A program made the position numbers and the translations under genes. Shown here in pieces: positions 37,267 to 47,550 of a stretch of DNA of 64,000 bases. Each line of letters opens with the position of its first letter. Within the stretch, counting starts at the first letter, position 1. This DNA is from Enterobacter mori (GTDB taxonomy: Bacteria; Pseudomonadota; Gammaproteobacteria; Enterobacterales; Enterobacteriaceae), in NCBI RefSeq assembly GCF_025244905.1, contig NZ_CP104285.1:1240001-1304000 (forward strand), given 5' to 3'. Below the pieces are notes generated by a model that was given only the letters and a program-made list of their open reading frames with translations, did no database searches and was not told the DNA's origin.

Positions 37267-37568
37267 ACCCAACTCCTTTCTTATCAGCGCCAGTGACGCA
37301 TTGATACCCATTGTGATGTTGTTATATCTCGCGCTAAGCGAGTGCAGTGTTATGCAAGCTTGTTAACATTTAGTCTGGCTTAATGTAAAGATTTTGCTGC
37401 GTTATTGTTTATTTTTGCGAAGCGCGCCGCACCATTCAGAGGCAATAATCTTTCGTTGCACCGTTTCGGTGCTACCGATGATCTACGCTGGTGCGACAAG
37501 GTTGTACATTAAGCCAAACTGCGTTTACGTGAATAAACAAAGCAATAGACGTGCCAGAATTGACATCA

Positions 37569-37680
37569 CCCTCACCCTGACCCTCTCCCTGGAAGGGAGA
37601 GGGGAAAAGGCGGAGCGGGAAATTGAAATGTGTACAGGATTCTTCCCTCTCCCCTATGGGGAGAGGGCCAGGGTGAGGGG
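37569..37680. repeat. C/G palindromic repeat, copies c1 and c2 (inverted pair)
   Basis: c1 (37569-37604) has CCCTCACCCTGA then CCCTCTCCCT-GGA-AGGGAGAGGGG. c2 (37645-37680) is an inverted copy ending GGCCAGGGTGAGGGG. About 40 bp of unique sequence lies between. It sits 5 bp after the lnt stop codon. The rest of the 419-bp gltI-lnt interval holds the gltI promoter region and no gene that I can see. Confidence 0.8.
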
Positions 37681-37685
37681 TAAGA

Positions 37686-39224
37686 TTATCGACGACGCTG
37701 ACGCAGGCTCATCAGCACCGCGGCAAAGCCGAACAGCGCGGTCAGGATCCACAGCGGCCAGTTGCCGGTGCGGGCGTACGGCGTCAGCCCCGTGGTTGGG
37801 GTGACCTGGGTGGTCAACACCTCTCGGGTAAACTGCGGGATCATGGCCTGGATTTCACCCTGCGGACCAATCACGGCGGTGATGCCGTTGTTGGTGCTGC
37901 GCAGCAGCGGACGCGCCAGCTCCAGGGAGCGCATACGTGCCATCTGGAAGTGCTGCCACGGGCCGATTGACTTACCAAACCAGGCATCATTGGAGATGGT
38001 CAGCAGATAGTCCGTATCCGGGCGGAAGTTATCGCGCACCTGCTCGCCGAGGATAATTTCGTAGCAGATGGCCGCCGTCAGGGCAACACCGTGCGCGTGC
38101 AGCTGAGGCTGAACGTACGGGCCGCGGCTGAAAGAGGACATCGGCAGGTCAAAGAACGGTGCCAGCGGGCGCAGAATCGACTCCAGTGGGACAAATTCAC
38201 CAAAGGGTACCAGGTGATTCTTGTTGTACCGGTCAGTGGATTGATAGCTGTATTCGCTGTCTTTGCCGAGCGTAATGATGGTGTTGTAGGTGTCGTAGCG
38301 GTTTTGCTGGTTAAGACGCGCATCAACAATACCGGTAATCAGCGTGCTCCCGCGCGCCACCAGCAGATCGTTCATCATGTTAAGGAACGGCTGCTGGTTC
38401 ATTTCCAGATCGGGAATGGCGGATTCCGGCCAGACGATCAGCTGCGATTTACCCATCACCTTTTCGGTGGCGTTGGCGTAGATCTTCAGCGTATTCAGCA
38501 GCTCTTTTTCGTCCCACTTCATGGACTGCGGGATATCGCCTTGCACCATGGAGACCTGCATGGCGCGCCCGGGTTCTGGCGTGAACCACTGGATATAACG
38601 CAGCGGGAAGGGCAGAGCGAATAGCACCAGCGCCACAGCCAGCATTTTCCAGCAGCGCGTGACCAGCGCCAGCACCAGCAGGCCGCTCACTACCATCAGC
38701 AGAAAATTAATCGCTTCAACGCCCATCACCGGCGCCAGGCCTTTCAGCGGGCCATCAATCTGGCTGTAGCCGAACTGCAGCCACGGGAAGCCGGTGAGGA
38801 CCCAACCGCGCAGGAATTCCGTTACCTGCCAGACAACCGGCGCGGCAATCGCGACGCGCAGCCAGGTGGTTTTAGGCCACAGGCGAGAAAGAATGCCGGC
38901 GAACAGCCCGGTATAGAGCGAGAGATAGGCGGCGAGCAGGACCACCAGGAAGACGTTAACCGGACCCGGCATACCGCCAAACTGGGCGATGCTAACGTAG
39001 ACCCAGTTGATGCCCGAGCCAAACAGCCCCAGTCCCCAGAAGTAACCGATGGCGGCAGCCTGTACCGGACGACGATTCAGGGTCAGACCCTGAAGCCCCA
39101 TCAGGGAGAGAATGGCCGCGGGCCAGATGTCGTAAGGAGAAAAAGCCAGCGTACCGCTGGCTCCGAGCAACAGCGCCAGCAGCAAACGGACGCGCTGGCG
39201 TTCAAGTAATGGGGCAAATGCCAT
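37686..39224 (-). CDS. lnt: Lnt, apolipoprotein N-acyltransferase
   Basis: 512 residues, as E. coli. Several N-terminal membrane segments precede a periplasmic nitrilase-like domain with the triad Glu267 (VWPESAIPD), a lysine in [13 protein letters not shown] context and a cysteine in AAICYEI. It adds the third acyl chain to the N-terminal cysteine of lipoproteins, which is needed for sorting to the outer membrane. It is the last gene after miaB, ybeZ, ybeY and corC. Confidence 0.97.
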   Translation of the reverse strand: MAFAPLLERQRVRLLLALLLGASGTLAFSPYDIWPAAILSLMGLQGLTLNRRPVQAAAIGYFWGLGLFGSGINWVYVSIAQFGGMPGPVNVFLVVLLAAYLSLYTGLFAGILSRLWPKTTWLRVAIAAPVVWQVTEFLRGWVLTGFPWLQFGYSQIDGPLKGLAPVMGVEAINFLLMVVSGLLVLALVTRCWKMLAVALVLFALPFPLRYIQWFTPEPGRAMQVSMVQGDIPQSMKWDEKELLNTLKIYANATEKVMGKSQLIVWPESAIPDLEMNQQPFLNMMNDLLVARGSTLITGIVDARLNQQNRYDTYNTIITLGKDSEYSYQSTDRYNKNHLVPFGEFVPLESILRPLAPFFDLPMSSFSRGPYVQPQLHAHGVALTAAICYEIILGEQVRDNFRPDTDYLLTISNDAWFGKSIGPWQHFQMARMRSLELARPLLRSTNNGITAVIGPQGEIQAMIPQFTREVLTTQVTPTTGLTPYARTGNWPLWILTALFGFAAVLMSLRQRRR

Positions 39225-39229
39225 TTACA

Positions 39230-40108
39230 TTAATCTTCCAGTTTTGGCACCGGTGAGTCGTCCGGCGTTCTGACGTGAACCTGAATAATACGTCGACTAT
39301 CGGCCATGGCGACTTTGAATTGGTAACCGTCGATGTCAACGGTTTCGCCGCGCGCCGGAAGATGACCAAAGGCCTGCATCACCAGCCCGCCAATGGTATC
39401 GACCTCTTCATCGCTGAAGTGAGTGCCGAAGGCGTCGTTGAAGTCCTCAATCGAGGCCAGCGCACGCACGGTCCAGGTGTGGCGGCTAAGCTGACGGAAA
39501 TCGATATCTTCTTCTTCGTCATACTCGTCTTCGATTTCACCCACGATCAGCTCAAGAATATCCTCGATCGTAACAAGACCGGACACGCCGCCGAATTCAT
39601 CAATAACAATCGCCATGTGGTAACGCTGAGAGCGAAACTCTTTCAGCATCCGATCCACACGTTTACTTTCCGGCACAACCACGGCCTGGCGTAACACTTT
39701 TTCCATGCTGAAGGCTTCGGCATCGCTGCGCATAAACGGCAGCAGATCTTTGGCCATCAAAATCCCTTCGATGTGATCTTTGTCTTCGCTGATGACCGGG
39801 AAACGCGAGTGGGCGGATTCGATGATCACATCAAGGCACTCGTCCAGCGTCTGGTTACGTTTCAGGGTGATCATCTGCGAGCGGGGGATCATGATGTCGC
39901 GAACGCGCTGGTCGGCGATGTCCATGACCCCTTCAAGCATTTCGCGCGTATCTTCGTCGATAAGGTCGTTCTGCCCGGAATCACGAATCAGCTCCAGCAG
40001 TTCGTCACGGTTTTTCGGTTCGCCGTGGAAAAGCTGGTTCAGAATGAGGGAGAAAAATCCCTTTTTACTGTTTGTCGTGTCGCTACTGTGTGAATTGTCG
40101 TCGCTCAT
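39230..40108 (-). CDS. ybeX: CorC (YbeX), CBS-domain protein
   Basis: 292 residues, as E. coli YbeX. There is an acidic, soluble N-terminus, two CBS domains (about 70-190, with [15 protein letters not shown] and [15 protein letters not shown]) and a C-terminal CorC_HlyC domain. Genetic work links it to magnesium and cobalt handling and, with YbeY and YbeZ, to ribosome function. It lacks the membrane domain of larger CorC relatives. It starts five bases before lnt and 89 bp after ybeY. Confidence 0.95.
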   Translation of the reverse strand: MSDDNSHSSDTTNSKKGFFSLILNQLFHGEPKNRDELLELIRDSGQNDLIDEDTREMLEGVMDIADQRVRDIMIPRSQMITLKRNQTLDECLDVIIESAHSRFPVISEDKDHIEGILMAKDLLPFMRSDAEAFSMEKVLRQAVVVPESKRVDRMLKEFRSQRYHMAIVIDEFGGVSGLVTIEDILELIVGEIEDEYDEEEDIDFRQLSRHTWTVRALASIEDFNDAFGTHFSDEEVDTIGGLVMQAFGHLPARGETVDIDGYQFKVAMADSRRIIQVHVRTPDDSPVPKLED

Positions 40109-40197
40109 GGCGTTTGTTAAGGGTTCTCTTGTGAGTTCAATGTTTACCGCCGCGCGATGTCCTTACGCGGCGGCATGTTAGTCAGGCGCTAGACCGA

Positions 40198-40665
40198 CTA
40201 TTCTTTCTCGGCAATGTACGGATCCTCATAGCCCAGAGCAAGCATTATCTCTGTCTCGAGGGACTCCATCTCTTCCGCTTCGTCATCTTCAATGTGGTCA
40301 TAGCCCAGCAGGTGCAGGCTGCCATGTACCACCATATGCGCCCAGTGGGCGTCGAGCGGCTTTTGTTGCTCTTTGGCTTCCTGCTCAACCACCTGACGGC
40401 AGATGATCAGATCGCCCAGCAGTGGCATCTCGATGCCCGGCGGCGCTTCGAACGGGAAAGAGAGCACGTTGGTTGGCTTATCTTTCCCGCGGTAGGTCAG
40501 GTTAAGCTCATGGCTTTCTGCTTCATCCACCAGGCGAATCGTGACTTCTGATTCTTCCTGAAACTGGGGGATAACCGCATCCAGCCATTTCTGAAACTGT
40601 GCCTCATCTGGCATGCCGGAATTGTCTTCACAGGCCAGCTGTAAATCGAGGATCACCTGACTCAT
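40198..40665 (-). CDS. ybeY: YbeY, endoribonuclease for rRNA maturation
   Basis: 155 residues, as E. coli. The zinc-binding [11 protein letters not shown] near residue 114 is the UPF0054 signature. It is needed for 16S rRNA 3'-end maturation and late ribosome quality control. Its ATG overlaps the ybeZ stop by four bases (ATGA), so the PhoH-type ATPase and the nuclease are translationally coupled. Confidence 0.97.
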   Translation of the reverse strand: MSQVILDLQLACEDNSGMPDEAQFQKWLDAVIPQFQEESEVTIRLVDEAESHELNLTYRGKDKPTNVLSFPFEAPPGIEMPLLGDLIICRQVVEQEAKEQQKPLDAHWAHMVVHGSLHLLGYDHIEDDEAEEMESLETEIMLALGYEDPYIAEKE

Positions 40666-41705
40666 TTCTGTTCTTGCTCCTGCGCTTCGCGCTTACGTTC
40701 CGCGGCCTGTTCGGCCCTGCGTTTTTGATCTGCCTCTTCCCAGGCTTCATAGGCGTTAACGATACGTGCGACCACCGGGTGGCGAACGACGTCTTCACTG
40801 TGGAAGAAGTTGAAGCTGATTTCATCGACCTCGGCCAGGACTTCAATGGCATGGCGCAGGCCAGATTTGGTGCTGCGCGGCAGGTCGATCTGGGTGACGT
40901 CACCGGTAATAACCGCTTTCGAGTTAAAGCCGATACGCGTCAGGAACATCTTCATCTGTTCGATGGTGGTGTTCTGGCTCTCATCAAGAATGATGAACGC
41001 GTCGTTAAGCGTACGGCCGCGCATGTAGGCCAGCGGCGCAACTTCAATCACGTTACGCTCAATCAGCTTTTCAACTTTCTCAAAGCCTAACATCTCGAAC
41101 AGCGCGTCATAAAGCGGACGCAGGTAAGGGTCCACTTTCTGACTTAAATCGCCCGGCAGAAAGCCCAGTTTTTCACCCGCTTCAACGGCTGGGCGGGTCA
41201 GCAGAATACGACGGATATCCTGACGCTCCAGTGCATCCACTGCAGCGGCAACGGCGAGATAGGTTTTACCCGTACCTGCCGGGCCCACGCCGAAGGTGAT
41301 GTCGTGGTCGAGGATATTGGCGATATACTGCGCCTGATTCGGCGTACGTGGCTTGATGACGCCGCGTTTAGTCTTGATGTTGATCGCCTTACCGTAGTCC
41401 GGCACGCTTTCAGCGCTTTGCTCAAGCACGCGTGCCTCTTTAATGGCGAGGTGAATTTGTTCCGGTTCGATGTCCTGAATCTCGCCACGCATTGGGGCGG
41501 TATCGACATACAGGCTGCGCAGAATATCCGCAGCCGCGTTGACGCAGATAGGGCGTCCGGTGAGTTTGAAATGGTTATCGCGACGATTGATTTCGATACC
41601 CAGACGTCGTTCCAGTTGTTTGATGTTGTCATCAAACGGCCCGCACAGGCTCAGCAGGCGAGCGTTGTCTGCGGGCTCAAGGCTAATTTCACGCGTGTCT
41701 ATATT
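40662..41705 (-). CDS. ybeZ: YbeZ (PhoL), PhoH-family ATPase
   Basis: 347 residues from a TTG at 41705 ([12 protein letters not shown]), preceded by GAGGA and close to the E. coli length (346). An ATG 11 codons upstream has no SD. Walker A is [11 protein letters not shown] and Walker B IILDESQ; an N-terminal nucleic-acid-binding part precedes them. It interacts with YbeY in rRNA processing. The C-terminal tail is a charged repeat of Arg, Glu, Ala and Gln. Confidence 0.94.
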   Translation of the reverse strand, partial: NIDTREISLEPADNARLLSLCGPFDDNIKQLERRLGIEINRRDNHFKLTGRPICVNAAADILRSLYVDTAPMRGEIQDIEPEQIHLAIKEARVLEQSAESVPDYGKAINIKTKRGVIKPRTPNQAQYIANILDHDITFGVGPAGTGKTYLAVAAAVDALERQDIRRILLTRPAVEAGEKLGFLPGDLSQKVDPYLRPLYDALFEMLGFEKVEKLIERNVIEVAPLAYMRGRTLNDAFIILDESQNTTIEQMKMFLTRIGFNSKAVITGDVTQIDLPRSTKSGLRHAIEVLAEVDEISFNFFHSEDVVRHPVVARIVNAYEAWEEADQKRRAEQAAERKREAQEQEQK

Positions 41706-41860
41706 CAAACCGTTCCTCTTTGAGTGTTTTGTAGGCATGGCGACATAAAACTGTCATTACCGAAAGTATTCACGCCTTAGAATAAAGGCGCAAGCATTGC
41801 TATGCATATTGGGACGACGAGAGGAATTACAAGGCCTGCCGGAAAGGCAGGCCTGAAGGA

Positions 41861-43285
41861 TTACGGCTGGTAAATACCCACGCCAGAATCGTTAACTTTG
41901 CGGGTGCGAGAGATAACGGATTCCGGAGATTCAGCAATTCGCAGGCCCATTTCGTCTTCAGTACGTACCAGCTTCGCGCGAAGCGAGTTGGTCAGCACGT
42001 CGACAATTTCGACGTCCACGAATTTACCGATCAGATCCGGCGTGCCTTCAAAGTTCACCACGCGGTTGTTCTCGGTACGACCGGACAGCTCCATGATGCT
42101 CTTGCGCGAGGTACCTTCCACCAGAATGCGCTGAACGGTCCCGAGCATGCGACGGCTCCAGGCGTTGGCCTGCTGGTTAATGCGCTCCTGCAGAATATAC
42201 AGACGCTGTTTTTTCTCTTCTTCCGGCACATCGTCAACCATATCGGCCGCCGGTGTACCAGGACGTGCAGAGAAGATGAAGCTGTAGCTGACGTCAAAAT
42301 TCACCTCACCGATGAGCTTCATGGTGCGCTCGAAGTCATCGGTGGTTTCGCCAGGGAAGCCAACGATAAAGTCGGAGCTGATCTGGATATCCGGACGCGC
42401 GGCAAGCAGCTTACGAATGGTGGATTTATACTCCAGCACCGTATGTGGACGGCCCATCAGGTTCAGCACGCGGTCAGAGCCACACTGAATCGGCAGGTGC
42501 AGGAAGCTCACGAGCTCAGGTGTGTCGCGATAAACGTCAATGATGTCGTCGGTGAACTCCATCGGATGGCTGGTGGTAAAGCGAATGCGGTCGATACCGT
42601 CAATCGCGGCCACCAGGCGCAGCAGCTCGGCAAAGCTGCCGGTGGTGCCGTCGTAGTTCTCACCGCGCCAGGCGTTAACGTTCTGGCCCAGCAGGTTCAC
42701 TTCGCGAACGCCCTGTGCGGCAAGCTGCGCGATTTCAAACAGAATATCGTCTGCCGGACGGCTGACCTCTTCACCGCGGGTGTAGGGCACCACGCAGTAA
42801 GTACAATATTTGTTGCAGCCTTCCATGATGGAGACGAAGGCAGTCGGGCCATCAGCGCGCGGCTCTGGCAGACGGTCAAATTTTTCGATCTCCGGGAAGC
42901 TGACGTCAACGACCGGGCTGCGATTGCCGCGCACCTTGTTGATCATCTCTGGCAGGCGGTGCAGGGTCTGTGGGCCAAAGACAATATCCACATACGGCGC
43001 TCTCTGGCGGATCAGCTTACCTTCCTGCGACGCGACGCAGCCGCCCACGCCGATGATCAGGTCCGGATTTTTTCGCTTGAGAAGCTTCCAGCGGCCTAAT
43101 ACGTGAAAGACTTTTTCCTGCGCTTTTTCACGAATGGAACAGGTGTTCAGCAGCAGCACATCGGCTTCTTTCGCATTTTCAGTCAGCTGGTATCCGTGGG
43201 TGGTATCCAGCAGATCGGCCATCTTGGATGAATCGTATTCGTTCATCTGACAGCCCCAGGTTTTTATATGGAGTTTTTTAGTCAT
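41861..43285 (-). CDS. miaB: MiaB, tRNA-2-methylthio-N6-dimethylallyladenosine synthase
   Basis: 474 residues from the ATG at 43285 ([15 protein letters not shown]), the E. coli start and length; a longer frame upstream overlaps the ubiF promoter region. Auxiliary-cluster cysteines are in WGCQMN, NTCSIRE and VGGCVAS; the radical-SAM cluster is [10 protein letters not shown]-terminal TRAM domain binds tRNA. It adds the methylthio group at A37 of tRNAs that read U-starting codons, including leuW encoded in the array at 44714-45413. Confidence 0.97.
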   Translation of the reverse strand: MTKKLHIKTWGCQMNEYDSSKMADLLDTTHGYQLTENAKEADVLLLNTCSIREKAQEKVFHVLGRWKLLKRKNPDLIIGVGGCVASQEGKLIRQRAPYVDIVFGPQTLHRLPEMINKVRGNRSPVVDVSFPEIEKFDRLPEPRADGPTAFVSIMEGCNKYCTYCVVPYTRGEEVSRPADDILFEIAQLAAQGVREVNLLGQNVNAWRGENYDGTTGSFAELLRLVAAIDGIDRIRFTTSHPMEFTDDIIDVYRDTPELVSFLHLPIQCGSDRVLNLMGRPHTVLEYKSTIRKLLAARPDIQISSDFIVGFPGETTDDFERTMKLIGEVNFDVSYSFIFSARPGTPAADMVDDVPEEEKKQRLYILQERINQQANAWSRRMLGTVQRILVEGTSRKSIMELSGRTENNRVVNFEGTPDLIGKFVDVEIVDVLTNSLRAKLVRTEDEMGLRIAESPESVISRTRKVNDSGVGIYQP

Positions 43286-43420
43286 CGACTTGCTCAGCTC
43301 AGGATTGCAAGCCGCGTATTGTAATGCTTTGGTGGGGTTGTGACCAGTATGAAGGTTGTGTGTCTCAGGACCGCAAAAATCCGGTAAACTTAAGGGATTC
43401 TCCAATAAGGAAAATTGACC

Positions 43421-44596
43421 ATGACACTCCTACACACCGAAGTTGCCGTTGTCGGCGGCGGTATGGTCGGCGGCGCGCTGGCGCTGGGGCTGGCGCAGCA
43501 GGGATTTGACGTAACGGTAATTGAACAGGCTGCTCCGCCAGCCTTCGATCCCGCCAGCAAACCGGACGTGCGCATTTCCGCGATCAGCGCGGCGTCCGTC
43601 GATCTGCTGCGCGGCCTGGGCGTCTGGGAGGCGGTGCAGGCGATGCGCGCGCACCCTTACAGCCGCCTCGAAACCTGGGAGTGGGAAAATGCCCACGTCG
43701 CGTTTGATGCCGCTGAGCTGAAGCTGCCGCGCCTGGGGTATATGGTGGAAAACAACGTGCTCCAGCTCGCGCTCTGGCAGGCACTGGAGGCGCATCCAAA
43801 GGTGACGCTGCGTGTTCCTGCCTCGCTCAAGGCACTGCATCGCCACGAAAATGGCTATCTCCTGACGCTGGATAATGAGGACGAGCTGGCCGTGAAGCTG
43901 GTTGTGGGCGCGGATGGCGCTAATTCACAGGTCAGACAGATGGCGGGGATTGGGATCCATGCCTGGCAATATCAGCAATCCTGCATGCTAATCACCGTCC
44001 AGTGTGAGAATGCGCCGGGCGAAAGCACCTGGCAACATTTTACGCCAAACGGTCCTCATGCTTTTCTACCGCTGTTTGATAACTGGGCATCGCTGGTGTG
44101 GTACGACAAACCAGCGCGCATTCGCCAGCTGCAGGGGCTGAGTATGGAACAGCTGCAGCGTGAAATTCTGCTGCACTTCCCGAGCCGCTTAGGTCACGTC
44201 ACGCCGGTTGCGGCTGGCGCATTCCCGCTCACGCGCCGTCACGCTTTACAGTATTCCCGTGAAGGGCTGGCGCTGGTGGGGGATGCGGCACACACCATTC
44301 ATCCGCTGGCCGGGCAGGGCGTGAACCTGGGATATCGTGACGTCGATGCATTACTGGATGTCCTCGGCAGCGCCCGAGGACACGCGGAAGACTGGGCCAG
44401 CCATCAGGTGCTGAAGCGTTATCAGACGCGCCGTATGGCGGATAACTTCATCATGCAGTCGGGGATGGATCTGTTCTACGCCGGGTTCAGCAACGACCTG
44501 GGGCCGGTGCGCATTTTGCGTAATATTGGATTGATGGCGGCGGAACGCGCCGGTGGTCTGAAGCGTCAGGCGCTGAAATATGCCTTAGGACTTTAA
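43421..44596 (+). CDS. ubiF: UbiF, 3-demethoxyubiquinol 3-hydroxylase
   Basis: 391 residues from the ATG at 43421 (AAGGAAAA ten bases upstream), the E. coli length; an in-frame TTG two codons earlier is less likely. FAD motifs are [19 protein letters not shown] at the N-terminus, the DG motif ([12 protein letters not shown]) and [18 protein letters not shown]. It hydroxylates the ring at C6 in aerobic ubiquinone synthesis. It diverges from miaB and ends just before a palindromic repeat and the tRNA terminator. Confidence 0.96.
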   Translation: MTLLHTEVAVVGGGMVGGALALGLAQQGFDVTVIEQAAPPAFDPASKPDVRISAISAASVDLLRGLGVWEAVQAMRAHPYSRLETWEWENAHVAFDAAELKLPRLGYMVENNVLQLALWQALEAHPKVTLRVPASLKALHRHENGYLLTLDNEDELAVKLVVGADGANSQVRQMAGIGIHAWQYQQSCMLITVQCENAPGESTWQHFTPNGPHAFLPLFDNWASLVWYDKPARIRQLQGLSMEQLQREILLHFPSRLGHVTPVAAGAFPLTRRHALQYSREGLALVGDAAHTIHPLAGQGVNLGYRDVDALLDVLGSARGHAEDWASHQVLKRYQTRRMADNFIMQSGMDLFYAGFSNDLGPVRILRNIGLMAAERAGGLKRQALKYALGL

Positions 44597-44613
44597 TCTT
44601 TGCTCCGACTATT

Positions 44614-44650
44614 CCCTCGCCCCTTTGGGGAGAGGGTTAGGGTGAGGGGG
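44614..44650. repeat. C/G palindromic repeat, copy d (single unit)
   Basis: CCCTCGCCCC-TTT-GGGGAGAGGG followed by TTAGGGTGAGGGGG, 17 bp after the ubiF stop. It is the same family as copies a, b and c, here unpaired. Confidence 0.8.
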
Positions 44651-44676
44651 AATCAGGCCGCACAGACAACAAAAAC

Positions 44677-44705
44677 AAAAAAGCCCGCAGAGCGGGCTTT
44701 TTTGT
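44677..44705 (-). terminator. Intrinsic terminator of the tRNA array
   Basis: AAAAAAGCCCGC / GCGGGCTTTTTT with a short loop. It ends leftward transcription of the seven tRNAs and can also serve ubiF from the other side. Confidence 0.9.
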
Positions 44706-44713
44706 TACTTAAG

Positions 44714-44788
44714 TGGCTGGGGTGCAGGGATTCGAACCCCGGAATGCTGGTATCAGAAACCAGAGCCTTACCGCTTGGCGACACCCCA
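44714..44788 (-). tRNA. glnX: tRNA-Gln(CTG)
   Basis: 75 nt with encoded CCA; anticodon CTG in TTTCTGATA. Compared with the next copy the acceptor stem has G7-C66 instead of A7-U66 and the T stem differs, with a G-U pair. Last tRNA of the array. Confidence 0.95.
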
Positions 44789-44825
44789 ATTGCGTTAAAC
44801 AGACTGCTTAACGACTTTTTTAAAT

Positions 44826-44900
44826 TGGCTGGGGTACGAGGATTCGAACCTCGGAATGCTGGTATCAGAAACCAGAGCCTTACCGCTTGGCGATACCCCA
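44826..44900 (-). tRNA. glnV: tRNA-Gln(CTG)
   Basis: 75 nt, CCA encoded, anticodon CTG, all stems paired (acceptor TGGGGTA / TACCCCA). Confidence 0.96.
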
Positions 44901-44944
44901 ACAATTTTTTCTAGTCTATCGAATAACTCGACAGATTACTAATT

Positions 44945-45021
44945 TGGTGGCTACGACGGGATTCGAACCTGTGACCCCATCATTATGAGTGATGTGCTCT
45001 AACCAACTGAGCTACGTAGCC
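44945..45021 (-). tRNA. metU: tRNA-Met(CAT), elongator
   Basis: 77 nt with CCA, acceptor GGCTACG / CGTAGCC, anticodon CAT in CTCATAA. It appears identical to metT. The paired G1-C72 end shows it is the elongator, not the initiator. Confidence 0.97.
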
Positions 45022-45038
45022 AGTACTGCAATCTTCGA

Positions 45039-45113
45039 TGGCTGGGGTACCTGGATTCGAACCAGGGAATGCCGGTATCAAAAACCGGTGCCTTACCGCT
45101 TGGCGATACCCCA
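45039..45113 (-). tRNA. glnW: tRNA-Gln(TTG)
   Basis: 75 nt, CCA encoded, anticodon TTG (TTTTTGATA). It appears identical to glnU. Confidence 0.97.
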
Positions 45114-45145
45114 ATACCGCGGAGAACCGCAAAATCGAAGAAATA

Positions 45146-45220
45146 TGGCTGGGGTACCTGGATTCGAACCAGGGAATGCCGGTATCAAAAACCGGTGCCT
45201 TACCGCTTGGCGATACCCCA
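45146..45220 (-). tRNA. glnU: tRNA-Gln(TTG)
   Basis: 75 nt, CCA encoded, anticodon TTG; a tandem duplicate of glnW with a 32-bp spacer between them. Confidence 0.97.
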
Positions 45221-45243
45221 TCCGTGCAACGCTTACCCGGGAA

Positions 45244-45328
45244 TGGTGCGGGAGGCGAGACTTGAACTCGCACACCTTGCGGCGCCAGAACCTAAATCTG
45301 GTGCGTCTACCAATTTCGCCACTCCCGC
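45244..45328 (-). tRNA. leuW: tRNA-Leu(TAG)
   Basis: 85 nt with a long variable arm, acceptor GCGGGAG, CCA encoded, anticodon TAG in GATTTAGGT. Confidence 0.97.
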
Positions 45329-45336
45329 AAAAAAGA

Positions 45337-45413
45337 TGGTGGCTACGACGGGATTCGAACCTGTGACCCCATCATTATGAGTGATGTGCTCTAACCAACT
45401 GAGCTACGTAGCC
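45337..45413 (-). tRNA. metT: tRNA-Met(CAT), elongator
   Basis: 77 nt with CCA, same sequence as metU. First tRNA of the array, about 30 nt downstream of the predicted transcription start. Confidence 0.97.
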
Positions 45414-45451
45414 ATCTTTTTTCGCGTTACCTTATCGGCGTTGCGGGGCGC

Positions 45452-45480
45452 ATTATGCGTATAGACCCTTGCAGCGTCAA
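45452..45480 (-). promoter_or_regulatory. Promoter of the tRNA array
   Basis: On the minus strand TTGACG (45475-45480), a 17-bp spacer and CATAAT (45452-45457), followed by the GC-rich discriminator GCGCCCCGC. Such discriminators are typical of ppGpp-repressed stable-RNA promoters. Confidence 0.8.
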
Positions 45481-45591
45481 CACCTTTTTCAACGAAAATA
45501 GCCTGAATGTGATTGTTTGGTTAGGTTGCGAACAGCGTGGCCGAATATTCGGCAATTATTGGTTATTAATCGGTTTTAGCAGGCGAAAACT

Positions 45592-45623
45592 GGGGAAAAA
45601 AATCAGGCCCCGGAGGGCCTGAT
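45592..45623 (-). terminator. Intrinsic terminator of asnB
   Basis: ATCAGGCCC / GGGCCTGAT with a short loop, followed on the minus strand by TTTTTTTCCCC, 14 bp after the asnB stop. Confidence 0.88.
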
Positions 45624-45636
45624 GTCTTCATATTGA

Positions 45637-47301
45637 TTATTTGTAGGCAGACTGGTGAACGCCGACCGCACGCCCTGACGGATCGTTCATGGATTTGAAC
45701 GATTCATCCCATTCAATCGCTTTGGCAGACGAGCAGGCGACGGAAGGGCCACCCGGTACACATTCGGCAGCGCTCGGTACCGGGAACAACTCTTCGAAAA
45801 TTTCACGGTACAGATACGCCTCTTTCGAGCCCGGCGTGTTGTACGGGAAACGGAAGCTCGCGGTTTCGAGCTGTTGATCGGTAACCTGTTTCGCCGCCAC
45901 CTCTTTCAGGGTGTCGATCCAGCTGTAACCGACGCCATCAGAGAACTGCTCTTTCTGACGCCACGCCACGCTCGCTGGCAGATAGGATTCAAAACATTCG
46001 CGCAGGATATGTTTTTCCATTTTGCCGTTGCCGCACATTTTGTCCTGAGGGTTAATGCGCATCGCCACGTCGAGGAATTTCTTATCCAGGAACGGCACGC
46101 GCGCTTCCACGCCCCAGGCGGACATCGCTTTGTTGGCTCGCGCGCAGTCAAACATATGCAGCGCCTGCAGCTTACGCACGGTCTCTTCGTGCAGCTCTTT
46201 GGCGTTCGGCGCTTTGTGGAAGTACAGGTAGCCGCCAAATACTTCGTCAGAACCTTCACCAGACAGCACCATTTTAATGCCCATCGCTTTGATCTTACGC
46301 GACATCAGATACATCGGCGTAGACGCGCGGATCGTTGTGACGTCATAAGTTTCAATGTGATAGATCACATCGCGGATCGCATCCAGACCTTCCTGCACGG
46401 TGAAGTGAATTTCATGGTGCACGGTGCCGAGGTGGTTCGCCACTTCCTGCGCGGCCTTCAGGTCAGGAGCCCCTTCCAGGCCCACAGCGAAGGAGTGCAG
46501 CTGTGGCCACCAGGCTTCAGAACGTTCCTGATCTTCAACACGACGCGCGGCGAACTTCTTGGTGATCGCGGAGATCACGGAAGAGTCCAGGCCGCCGGAG
46601 AGCAGTACGCCGTAAGGCACGTCTGACATCAGGTGGCTTTTTACGGAATCTTCCAGCGCCTGACGCAGCTCGGCTTTGTCCGTGACGTTGTCTTTTACCG
46701 CATCATAATCGAACCAGTCACGCTGGTAGTAAGGACGGATCTCGCCGTCTTTGCTCCACAGGTAGCTGCCTGCCGGAAACTCTTTGATGGTGCGGCAGAC
46801 CGGCACCAGGGCTTTCATTTCAGAGGCTACGTAGAAGTTGCCGTGCTCATCGTGGCCCATGTACAGCGGGATAATACCAATATGGTCGCGGCCAATCAGA
46901 TAAGCGTCTTTTTCGCTGTCGTACAGCGCGAAGGCAAACATGCCCTGCAGGTCGTCCAGGAACTCCGGGCCTTTTTCCTGATACAGCGCCAGGATCACTT
47001 CACAGTCGGAACCGGTCTGGAACGCGTAGCGATCGCCGTATTCGGCACGCAGCGCCTGATGGTTGTAGATTTCACCGTTTACCGCCAGCGCGTGCGTTTT
47101 TTTCTCGTTATACAGCGGCTGAGCACCGGCGTTGACGTCAACAATGGACAGACGTTCGTGAGCCAGAATCGCTTTATCGCTGGCGTAGACGCCTGACCAG
47201 TCCGGGCCGCGATGGCGCATCAGGCGGGACAGTTCGAGTGCTTTTTTACGCAGTTCGCCTGCGTCAGTTTTAATATCCAGTACGCCAAAAATTGAACACA
47301 T
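45637..47301 (-). CDS. asnB: AsnB, glutamine-hydrolysing asparagine synthetase
   Basis: 554 residues from the ATG at 47301 (MCSIFGVLDIK), the E. coli start; processing exposes Cys2 as the glutaminase nucleophile. The class II amidotransferase domain covers about residues 1-200. The synthetase domain with the PP-loop LLSGGLDSS binds ATP and aspartate. It makes asparagine in the cytosol with glutamine nitrogen. It is monocistronic, with its own terminator and about 215 bp between its start and the nagD terminator. Confidence 0.97.
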   Translation of the reverse strand: MCSIFGVLDIKTDAGELRKKALELSRLMRHRGPDWSGVYASDKAILAHERLSIVDVNAGAQPLYNEKKTHALAVNGEIYNHQALRAEYGDRYAFQTGSDCEVILALYQEKGPEFLDDLQGMFAFALYDSEKDAYLIGRDHIGIIPLYMGHDEHGNFYVASEMKALVPVCRTIKEFPAGSYLWSKDGEIRPYYQRDWFDYDAVKDNVTDKAELRQALEDSVKSHLMSDVPYGVLLSGGLDSSVISAITKKFAARRVEDQERSEAWWPQLHSFAVGLEGAPDLKAAQEVANHLGTVHHEIHFTVQEGLDAIRDVIYHIETYDVTTIRASTPMYLMSRKIKAMGIKMVLSGEGSDEVFGGYLYFHKAPNAKELHEETVRKLQALHMFDCARANKAMSAWGVEARVPFLDKKFLDVAMRINPQDKMCGNGKMEKHILRECFESYLPASVAWRQKEQFSDGVGYSWIDTLKEVAAKQVTDQQLETASFRFPYNTPGSKEAYLYREIFEELFPVPSAAECVPGGPSVACSSAKAIEWDESFKSMNDPSGRAVGVHQSAYK

Positions 47302-47518
47302 AACCTTCTCCGTTAACCCTGTTGCTTTGTAATGTTGCTTGCTTATGAAAATGCCGCAAAGGGGCAGGGCGCGCAAGCGTTTTACCGGGGGAAACGCAAA
47401 TAGCGCAATGGTGATTGCAGAATGTTGAAAAAAGCGTACGGCTAACGCACTTTTATTGAGGATTATTCAATAGAAGACGTTTTTTATTAGATAGTGCTTC
47501 GTTTTTGTGAGCCAGAAA

Positions 47519-47546
47519 TGAAAAACCACGCCCTGAGGCGTGGTTG
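47519..47546 (-). terminator. Intrinsic terminator of nagBACD
   Basis: AACCACGCC / GGCGTGGTT with a 4-nt loop and TTTTT on the minus strand, 5 bp after the nagD stop. Confidence 0.88.
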
Positions 47547-47550
47547 GGTG

